From: Weeksellaceae bacterium
GTDB lineage: Bacteria > Bacteroidota > Bacteroidia > Flavobacteriales > Weeksellaceae
DNA length: 6,576 nt
Direction of reading: 5' to 3'
NCBI GenBank assembly: GCA_028694715.1
Contig: JAQVKJ010000075.1
Location: 1-6,576, forward strand
Part shown: in pieces, positions 1 through 5,178 of the stretch
Layout: the number at the start of each line of letters is the position of its first letter
Numbering within the stretch: the first letter of the stretch is position 1
Position numbers and translations under genes: made by a program
The notes under the pieces: generated by a model
Told to the model about the DNA's origin: nothing
Databases searched by the model: none
Seen by the model: the letters and a program-made list of their open reading frames with translations, nothing else

Positions 1-1770
1 CACTTTTCGACAGTTGGCACAAGCATGACCGGTAAAATCAATCATCACCGGTTTATTGACTTCCTTTGAATATTCTATGGCGTCATGTAAATCCAAAAAG
101 ATTGGAATTTGATGAGGACCATAGGTTTGTCCTTTCGCCAAACTGTTTTGTTCATTTTTTCCGTTCATTGCCATTTGAGCACTGCCCAGCAGGCCGTTGG
201 GTGATTCTGCATAATGAACGGGCGGAGTAAATCCGGCAAGCAGTTTGACCGGAGCTCCCCACATACCGGGGATCATATAAACAACGAATGAAAAAATGAG
301 GATAGCAAAGAAAAGCCTGCCTGTTCCGATTTTTGTTTCATCTGAATCCAACGACATTTTGAATCTGCCCAGCAAATAAAAACCAAGCAATCCAAAAATG
401 GCAATCCAGATAGCAAGAAATGCTTCTCTACCCAATATTCCTGCTTGCCAAACCAAATCGGCGTTCGACAAGAATTTGAAAGCAAAGGCAAGTTCAATAA
501 AACCCAAACTCACTTTGACAGTATTCATCCAGCCACCAGATTTTGGAAGCGAACTGATCCAACTCGGAAAAATCGCAAACAACACAAAAGGCAAAGCCAA
601 TGTAACTGAAAACCCGAGTGAACCAATAATCATTGCATAATAATTTCCGGTCAATGCAGCTTGTGTCGCAAGGCTGCCGATGATGGGAAGGGTACACGAA
701 AAAGAAATAATTACCAGCGTAAAAGCCATGAAAAACATGCCCAAATATCCGCCTTTGTCTGCTTGTTTGTCAGTGTAATTTGCCCAGCTTGAAGGCAGCG
801 CAATTTCAAAAGCGCCAAAAAATGAGATGGCAAAAAACACAAAGATTCCAAAGAAAAGCAAGTTGACCCATGGGTTGGTCGAAAATTCATTGAGTGCCGA
901 AGGACCAAAAGCCCAAGTTACTACAGCTGCCAGAAAAACAAAAATGACCACAATGGATAAACCGTAAATTAAAGCTTTCTTTATTCCCTGTGCTCTGCTT
1001 TGTTTTTTTTGTTTGGTAAACAAGCTCACAGTTAACGGAATCATTGGGAAAACACAGGGCATAATGAGTGCAATCAGACCGCCCGAAACTCCCAGCAGGA
1101 AAACTTCCAGCAGACTTGTGCTACGAAGAGGTGTTCCCCTATTGTTGTCTTCTGAGGCTGTTACCACCGGAGTTGCAGCGATTTGAACACTGTCCTTTTC
1201 TTCGTTGACTGCCAGCTCAGTTTGTAAGCTGTCTGTGGCAGGAACTTCAGTTTGAGTTTCAACTGCTGTTTCTTGAGGTTCTGCCATTGCAACTTCCAAT
1301 GGGGGGGCTTCGGTTTTTGGGGTGATTTTCATTGAAAACTCTCTCCAGTCGGGAGGGAGACATTTCTCAGCATCACAAACCTGACTCTCTGCAGTGAACT
1401 TTACGACGGTTTCATTAGAGTCTTTTAATTTTATTTTTTGCCTGAAAGTGACTTTGTTCTCATAGAGTTTTTCTTGCTGACCAAACAATTCGCTGTACCT
1501 GTCAATCAGTTTTCCGTCTTCTTTGGTATTTCCCAGCAATTCCACATTTGGATTGTCATTAAATTCAATAATAGCAGGTATCCCAATGCCGTCATCCGGA
1601 TGTTGCTGTGAATAAATGTGCCAACCTTCATCAATTTTTGCATGTAGCAAAATTTCGTATTCGTTATTGCCCAACTCTTTGAGTTCGGTGCTCCATTTGA
1701 CCGGGTCGAGTACCTGTGAAAATGCAATTGCAGGCAACAAGAGCCATATATACATTAACTTTTTGAACAT
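1..1770 (-). CDS. dsbD: Thiol:disulfide interchange protein DsbD (3' end beyond window)
   Basis: Inner-membrane protein that passes electrons from cytoplasmic thioredoxin to periplasmic thiol proteins. All 590 codons from the ATG at 1768-1770 are open and the frame runs off the left edge. Seen in order: a signal peptide (MFKKLMYIWLLLPAIAFSQ); an N-terminal periplasmic domain with a CDAEKC cysteine pair at C132/C137; a linker of about 70 residues rich in Pro, Glu, Thr and Val (about 150-220); about eight hydrophobic helices (about 221-510) with the paired membrane cysteines C239 (in MPCVFPMIPL) and C359 (in SCTLPIIGSL); and the start of the C-terminal thioredoxin domain with HACANCRK (C584, C587), where the window ends. 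This matches the three-domain DsbD family, so all six expected redox cysteines are present. The start overlaps the end of tilS by 16 bp, suggesting cotranscription and translational coupling. CcdA-like proteins lack the flanking domains seen here, so that alternative is unlikely. Confidence 0.93.
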   Translation of the reverse strand, partial: MFKKLMYIWLLLPAIAFSQVLDPVKWSTELKELGNNEYEILLHAKIDEGWHIYSQQHPDDGIGIPAIIEFNDNPNVELLGNTKEDGKLIDRYSELFGQQEKLYENKVTFRQKIKLKDSNETVVKFTAESQVCDAEKCLPPDWREFSMKITPKTEAPPLEVAMAEPQETAVETQTEVPATDSLQTELAVNEEKDSVQIAATPVVTASEDNNRGTPLRSTSLLEVFLLGVSGGLIALIMPCVFPMIPLTVSLFTKQKKQSRAQGIKKALIYGLSIVVIFVFLAAVVTWAFGPSALNEFSTNPWVNLLFFGIFVFFAISFFGAFEIALPSSWANYTDKQADKGGYLGMFFMAFTLVIISFSCTLPIIGSLATQAALTGNYYAMIIGSLGFSVTLALPFVLFAIFPSWISSLPKSGGWMNTVKVSLGFIELAFAFKFLSNADLVWQAGILGREAFLAIWIAIFGLLGFYLLGRFKMSLDSDETKIGTGRLFFAILIFSFVVYMIPGMWGAPVKLLAGFTPPVHYAESPNGLLGSAQMAMNGKNEQNSLAKGQTYGPHQIPIFLDLHDAIEYSKEVNKPVMIDFTGHACANCRKV

Positions 1771-3071
1771 AAGTAAATATTTAAGAATAATTGTGTGTGT
1801 TCTGTTATTTTAAATCTCTCATCCATTCTTTTACCAATCACATAAATAATTCGGTCGTCTTTGTCAGCCAAAACCCAAGCTCTTTCTTTGTCTGCCATAG
1901 AGTATTTTTCGTCTTTGAAAAATTTACTCAGTTTTTTGCTCCCTTTCATGCCAAGTGGCCGGAACATATCAGTTTGATTGGGTTTCCTCAGCCGAATTGG
2001 GAATTTAACCTTTTCAGCATCAAATGTTTCTGTGGCCGCCTCATCTTTATTGTCTGATTCAAGAACCTTCAAATATAAGGGTTTTTGAATTATTGCACCT
2101 CGATTTAACTCAATTTCAGTTGATTTGTCTTCAGTTTTAACAGCTGTGAGAATCAACTGTCCTCTGTTTTTAATCAGTCTGTGTGTTTTTGAGCTTATTT
2201 GCACATTATTGGAGGAACGAATCAGTTTGGCTACTTCAGCAGGGTATTCAAATCCGAATTCTGAAAACAAATAATACAGGTATGTCTCTGATGGTTCCAA
2301 AGATTGAATTTCAGCAATGTCCATCAGAATGTCTTCGTTGTCTTTTTTGAATATTTTGTTTCTGATTTTTTCTATGTGATTTGTTATTAATGATTTGTCG
2401 TTTTGAAGGAAATCAATGGTTTTTGCAAAATTTTTGAGATATTCAGGATGAATTTGGCTGAGAACCGGATGAATCAGATGCCTGATTTTGTTTCTTGCAT
2501 AATCTGTTTCGACATTGCTTTCGTCCTCCTGCCAACGGATTTGATGTTGTTGTGCATAATTAAGAATTTCTTCTTTTGACCATGACAGCAGCGGCCTTAG
2601 CACATTATTTGTTTCTTGTCTGATGCCGAGCAAACCCTTCAGTCCACTGCCACGAGTCAGATTGATCAAAAAAGTTTCAAAGGAATCATCCAAATGATGA
2701 GCGGTGAGCAGCCAATCGAAGTCCCGTTCGGCCATCAACTCTCTAAACCAGCGGTATCTGAGTTCACGGGCTGCCATTTGGGTGGAATAATTACCGCTTT
2801 GTTTGAAAGCCTCCACATCAAATTTTTTGGTAAAAAATGGGATTTGGTGATTGATGCAATAGTTCCTGACGAATTCTTCATCTTCATCGGAAGATGTAGC
2901 TCTGAGTTGAAAATTGCAGTGGGCGGCAGAAAAATTCACTCCCGCTTTTCGCAACAATTCCGCAAGAGTCATACTGTCCACACCTCCGCTCAGCGCCAGC
3001 AATAAACGATGGTGGGCGAGTCCGGGATGGGCTTCGAGCAGATTCTGTGCTGACAGTGGGCGATGCTTCAT
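1755..3071 (-). CDS. tilS: tRNA(Ile)-lysidine synthase TilS
   Basis: Cytoplasmic ATP-dependent enzyme that joins lysine to C34 of the CAU-anticodon tRNA-Ile, so that it reads AUA instead of AUG. The protein has 438 residues, a normal full length. The PP-loop SGGVDS is at 28-33, followed by AHCNFQLR (50-57), the AHHLDDSFET motif (124-133), RGSGLKGLLGI (140-150), and the EDESN and RNKIR signatures (182-186 and 193-197). The C-terminal substrate-binding domain is recognisable by RPLGMKGSKKLSKFF (371-385) and the closing IYVIGKRMDERFKI stretch. The ATG at 3069-3071 puts 27 residues before the P-loop, as expected. It is first in an operon with dsbD, whose ATG lies inside its last codons. A terminator upstream (3093-3127) isolates it from the lipoprotein gene, so it should have its own promoter. 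No defect is seen. Confidence 0.97.
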   Translation of the reverse strand: MKHRPLSAQNLLEAHPGLAHHRLLLALSGGVDSMTLAELLRKAGVNFSAAHCNFQLRATSSDEDEEFVRNYCINHQIPFFTKKFDVEAFKQSGNYSTQMAARELRYRWFRELMAERDFDWLLTAHHLDDSFETFLINLTRGSGLKGLLGIRQETNNVLRPLLSWSKEEILNYAQQHQIRWQEDESNVETDYARNKIRHLIHPVLSQIHPEYLKNFAKTIDFLQNDKSLITNHIEKIRNKIFKKDNEDILMDIAEIQSLEPSETYLYYLFSEFGFEYPAEVAKLIRSSNNVQISSKTHRLIKNRGQLILTAVKTEDKSTEIELNRGAIIQKPLYLKVLESDNKDEAATETFDAEKVKFPIRLRKPNQTDMFRPLGMKGSKKLSKFFKDEKYSMADKERAWVLADKDDRIIYVIGKRMDERFKITEHTQLFLNIYLCSKS

Positions 3072-3078
3072 TTAACAG

Positions 3079-3086
3079 CAAATTTA
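3079..3086 (-). promoter_or_regulatory. Possible -7 box for tilS-dsbD
   Basis: Read on the minus strand this is TAAATTTG, a full match to the Bacteroidota -7 consensus TAnnTTTG. It sits between the upstream terminator and the tilS ATG at 3071, where a promoter is needed. No TTG is found at the usual -33 distance, and the implied transcript would have almost no leader, so the match may be chance in AT-rich DNA. Confidence 0.3.
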
Positions 3087-3092
3087 AACAAT

Positions 3093-3127
3093 AAAAAAAA
3101 GTGTAAAAACTTTCAATTTACACTTTT
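3093..3127 (-). terminator. Rho-independent terminator after the FKBP-like gene
   Basis: On the minus strand an 11-bp perfect stem (AAAAGTGTAAA, plus-strand 3117-3127 paired with 3097-3107) with a 9-nt loop is followed by a run of eight T residues (plus-strand A8 at 3093-3100, partly shared with the stem). It begins 26 bp past the stop codon of the lipoprotein gene and ends before tilS. The stem is AT-rich, but the arrangement is canonical. Confidence 0.8.
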
Positions 3128-3153
3128 ATGGACTTTGCATTATTTTTAATTTA

Positions 3154-3885
3154 CTATTGTCTGGGCAGAACCTGATGAATTTCGAAGTTAAACACAAAAC
3201 TGTTGTCTCTGTACGAAGAGCCATCGAGTGTACCGTTCAGATATACCAAATCTCTTCCGTAGGCAGCCCTGGACGGAATGAGTATGGCTCCTTGGAAATT
3301 GTACAAATCACTTCCGTTGGTCATGGTGGATTTGAATTGTTTGAGTCCTTCCACAAATCCTTCAATGACAAAGTAAGATTCATTGATGCCGTTGTTGGCC
3401 ATTTCTTCAGTGATTTCGGTGTAATAAAATGCCGGATCCCAAGCGGGAGTACCAGTAGAATAAATTGTATTGGTAAAATTGGCGGTGTATTTTTCATAGG
3501 CAGCTTCATTTTCGGCCAATTGTTCATAAGAAGCTTTGAAACGAACCGAGTTGAATGAAATCAACATGCTGTCTGTTTTGTTGTCAACTACCGACGGGCC
3601 TTCTGCCACAACGGATTCTCTTTTTACAATCCAAACACCGGAGGGCAGTTTCACTGCAGTGGACATCAATGTAGGATATTCATCGTCTTCTTCGTCATCT
3701 TCATCATATTTTTTAATCAATCCTCTTTCAGGATCAAAATAATGGTCTTCGAGATAATCTACCAATGCACGGTCATCCACTTCGTTCTGCTCTCCCTGAG
3801 GCAGCTCGTTGTTATCGTCGTCCCTCTTGCAGGCAGTCGATAGCAGACCAAAGATCAAGAGGCAAACGCCCAATTTCTTTATCAT
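3154..3885 (-). CDS. FKBP-like peptidyl-prolyl isomerase lipoprotein
   Basis: Predicted lipoprotein of 243 residues. The N-terminus MIKKLGVCLLIFGLLSTAC is a lipoprotein signal peptide with C19 as the lipidated residue. It is followed by KRDDDNN, an acidic stretch resembling the export signal of surface lipoproteins in Bacteroidota. An acidic low-complexity run lies at 61-69 (YDEDDEEDDEY in context). The C-terminal half resembles an FKBP fold: YFVIEGFVEGLKQF recalls the VIPGFEEGL segment, ILIPSRAAYGRD recalls PSRLAYGE, and FVFNFEIHQVL recalls the last strand. The aromatic active-site residues of classic FKBPs are not clearly conserved, so isomerase activity is uncertain. The protein may help fold envelope proteins. 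It stands alone: hslR is divergent, and a terminator separates it from tilS. The assignment to GldI, the FKBP-like gliding lipoprotein, is not supported by anything specific here. Confidence 0.65.
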   Translation of the reverse strand: MIKKLGVCLLIFGLLSTACKRDDDNNELPQGEQNEVDDRALVDYLEDHYFDPERGLIKKYDEDDEEDDEYPTLMSTAVKLPSGVWIVKRESVVAEGPSVVDNKTDSMLISFNSVRFKASYEQLAENEAAYEKYTANFTNTIYSTGTPAWDPAFYYTEITEEMANNGINESYFVIEGFVEGLKQFKSTMTNGSDLYNFQGAILIPSRAAYGRDLVYLNGTLDGSSYRDNSFVFNFEIHQVLPRQ

Positions 3886-3904
3886 AAATTTAATTTTTAA
3901 ATTG

Positions 3905-3912
3905 CGAAATTA
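3905..3912 (-). promoter_or_regulatory. Weak candidate -7 box for the FKBP-like gene
   Basis: The 59-bp divergent intergenic region (3886-3944) must hold promoters for both the lipoprotein gene and hslR. On the minus strand TAATTTCG differs at one position from TAnnTTTG and lies 19 bp before the lipoprotein ATG, a sensible distance. No clear -33 TTG accompanies it. I see no convincing -7 box for hslR; the TAAATTTA at 3934-3941 is too close to its ATG. Confidence 0.22.
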
Positions 3913-3944
3913 CAAAAATTAAATTCTTCTGTATAAATTTAAAG

Positions 3945-4322
3945 ATGCGATTAGATAAATTTCTTTGGTGTGTCAGATATTTCAAAACCCGCAGCATTGC
4001 CGCCAATGAAATTAAGAAAAACAGGGTAAAGGTGAATGGTGAGATAGCCAAGTCATCAAGGGAAGTTAATCCTACGGATTTCATAACGGTCAGAAAAAAT
4101 CAAATCGATTACAGTTTTGAAATTCTTCAGCTGCCCGATAGCCGTTTGGGTGCCAAATTGGTTTCTCTCTACATTGTGGACAAGACTCCAAAAGAAGAAT
4201 TGGAAAAACTGGAGCTTAAAAAGCTCAGCAGAGATTATTATCGTGCGAAAGGCGAGGGGAGACCGACCAAAAAAGACAGGAGGGATTTGGATGATTTCAT
4301 GTTGGGAGAAGAAGACGAATAA
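3945..4322 (+). CDS. hslR: S4-domain RNA-binding protein Hsp15 (HslR)
   Basis: Small cytoplasmic RNA-binding protein of 125 residues (E. coli Hsp15 is of similar size). In the characterised family the protein binds free 50S subunits that still carry peptidyl-tRNA after translation aborts, and helps recycle them. The S4 domain fills the N-terminal half: MRLDKFLWCVRYFKTRS, then AANEIKKNRVKVNG. The C-terminal GRPTKKDRRDLDDF block is the second hallmark of Hsp15 and separates it from RluB/RsuA-type pseudouridine synthases, which have a catalytic domain after S4. The tail ends in acidic residues (GEEDE). The ATG at 3945 sits directly before the RLDK motif, so it is the natural start. The gene is divergent from the lipoprotein gene and its last 26 bp overlap the end of aroK on the other strand. 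No terminator is seen at its end. Confidence 0.9.
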   Translation: MRLDKFLWCVRYFKTRSIAANEIKKNRVKVNGEIAKSSREVNPTDFITVRKNQIDYSFEILQLPDSRLGAKLVSLYIVDKTPKEELEKLELKKLSRDYYRAKGEGRPTKKDRRDLDDFMLGEEDE

Positions 4323-4815
4323 TTTCATCTGTAATTTCCTGAATGGATTTGTTCTTTGTGTCCACCGTATTTTTCGCTTTTTCATAGAATTCTCTTCTTT
4401 CAAAAAGATGTTTTGCCACGAATTCTGAGAGTTGTTCTTCGTTGAGGTGGGCAAGGAGCGGTCTGTTTGTTTTTTCTTGACTCAATCTTTGCAAAAGCTC
4501 AGGGATGGGTGTTCTTAGGTAAATTGAATCCGTGTGTTGATTCAGTTGTTCTATGTTGTTGTAATATGCAGGTGTACCTCCGCCGGTGGCGAGCACAAAA
4601 TTGTTCGAGCGTTCAAGAATTTCAGTCAAGGATTGTTTTTCGATTTTCCTGAATTTTATTTGTCCTAATTCTGTAAAAATTTTCACGATACTTTTGTTTT
4701 GGTTCGTTTCGATTTTCTGATCCAAATCGATGAACTCAAGTTGCAATGCTTCAGCAAGCTTTTCTCCTACGGTGGTTTTACCACTTCCCATGTATCCGAG
4801 CAATGAAATTTTCAT
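4297..4815 (-). CDS. aroK: Shikimate kinase
   Basis: Phosphorylates shikimate at the 3-OH with ATP, the fifth step of the chorismate pathway, in the cytoplasm. With the ATG at 4813-4815 the protein has 172 residues, the family norm, and starts MKISLLGYMGSGKTTVG. The Walker A loop is at 7-14, shikimate-binding D32 (in FIDLD) and R56 (in KFRKIE), the GGG of ATGGGTP at 78-80, lid R118 (in NRPLL), and the C-terminal R140/R141 (LFERREFYEKA). A second ATG at 4821 is an equal alternative. A longer frame from 4857 is unlikely: it adds a non-family extension and overlaps a promoter-like site. Oddity: the conserved GE before the FR motif reads GQ (Q52). It overlaps hslR by 26 bp at the 3' end. AroK and AroL cannot be told apart outside enterobacteria. 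Confidence 0.95.
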   Translation of the reverse strand: MKISLLGYMGSGKTTVGEKLAEALQLEFIDLDQKIETNQNKSIVKIFTELGQIKFRKIEKQSLTEILERSNNFVLATGGGTPAYYNNIEQLNQHTDSIYLRTPIPELLQRLSQEKTNRPLLAHLNEEQLSEFVAKHLFERREFYEKAKNTVDTKNKSIQEITDEIIRLLLPT

Positions 4816-4830
4816 ATTCATCTTGTTTTG

Positions 4831-4858
4831 CAAAGATGCAAAAATTCTAATTTTCAAA
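4831..4858 (-). promoter_or_regulatory. aroK: Candidate aroK promoter
   Basis: On the minus strand TTTG (4855-4858) is followed after 16 bp by CATCTTTG (4831-4838), one base off the Bacteroidota TAnnTTTG box. Transcription would start near 4825, just before the ATGs at 4821 and 4815. If real, it rules out the longer start at 4857. The leader would be very short, and the spacing is slightly below the usual range. Confidence 0.4.
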
Positions 4859-4907
4859 GGTTTAAAAAGGGATGATAAAATTTTGGCTAAATTTTTATGA
4901 ATAGCTC

Positions 4908-4937
4908 TTTGGAATTTAAAAAATATATATACATTTG
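4908..4937 (+). promoter_or_regulatory. Promoter of tRNA-Lys
   Basis: TTTG at 4908-4911, then 18 bp, then TACATTTG at 4930-4937. Both elements match the Bacteroidota primary sigma factor consensus (TTTG, TAnnTTTG), and the spacing is right. Transcription should start around 4942-4945, leaving about 20 nt of leader before the mature tRNA. This is the clearest promoter in the window, as expected for a stable-RNA gene. Confidence 0.8.
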
Positions 4938-4964
4938 CACCCCGTTACAACTATTCAAACGGAT

Positions 4965-5037
4965 GACCTGGTAGCTCAGTTGGTAGAGCATAACACTTTT
5001 AATGTTAGGGTCCTTGGTTCGAGCCCCAGCCAGGTCA
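4965..5037 (+). tRNA. tRNA-Lys(UUU)
   Basis: Full cloverleaf, 73 nt with discriminator A5037; CCA is not encoded. The acceptor stem GACCTGG (4965-4971) pairs perfectly with CCAGGTC (5030-5036). The D-arm is GCTC/GAGC around AGTTGGTA. The anticodon stem TAACA/TGTTA encloses the loop CTTTTAA, giving anticodon TTT at 4998-5000, which reads AAA and AAG lysine codons. The variable loop is GGGTC, and the T-loop is TTCGAGC. The T-stem CTTGG/CCCAG has one mismatch, T5015 against C5027 (positions 51:63). It has its own promoter and terminator, so it is a single-tRNA unit. Confidence 0.97.
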
Positions 5038-5038
5038 C

Positions 5039-5070
5039 AAAAAGCGAATCAGAAATGATTCGCTTTTTGT
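5039..5070 (+). terminator. Terminator of tRNA-Lys
   Basis: A 12-bp perfect inverted repeat, AAAAAGCGAATC (5039-5050) and GATTCGCTTTTT (5057-5068), with a 6-nt loop, ending in a T run. It begins one base after the discriminator base of the tRNA. The A run on the other side means it could also stop minus-strand transcripts that pass the tonB terminator. Confidence 0.9.
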
Positions 5071-5123
5071 TTTCTCAATATGGTTTGTATCATAGGAACC
5101 TTTTGAGATTTTGATTTGTGGAC

Positions 5124-5157
5124 AAAAAAAAAGGAGAGGTTTTATCCTCTCCTTTTT
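5124..5157 (-). terminator. Terminator after tonB, probably bidirectional
   Basis: A perfect 12-bp stem, AAAAAGGAGAGG (5128-5139) with CCTCTCCTTTTT (5146-5157), and a 6-nt loop TTTTAT. On the minus strand it ends in nine T residues (plus-strand A9, 5124-5132) and starts 21 bp past the tonB stop. On the plus strand it ends in five T residues, so it can back up the tRNA terminator. Confidence 0.9.
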
Positions 5158-5178
5158 GATATATGGTTTTGCTTACAC

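Noticed and set aside
2616..3005. 129-codon plus-strand frame inside tilS
   Set aside because: It lies antisense to conserved TilS motifs, including the AHHLDDSFET region, and shows no recognisable domain.
4056..4454. 132-codon minus-strand frame across hslR and aroK
   Set aside because: It covers hslR antisense and part of aroK out of frame; both real genes have clear family motifs.
4816..4857. 14-codon N-terminal extension of shikimate kinase from the ATG at 4857
   Set aside because: It has no family similarity and overlaps a promoter-like site; ATGs at 4821 and 4815 lie just before the kinase fold.
4965..5037. tRNA-Lys as an integration site for a mobile element
   Set aside because: No copy of the tRNA 3' end and no integrase are visible in the window; ordinary genes follow.
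1755..5037. Functional link between TilS (which uses lysine) and tRNA-Lys
   Set aside because: TilS modifies tRNA-Ile(CAU), not tRNA-Lys; the two loci have separate transcription units on opposite strands.
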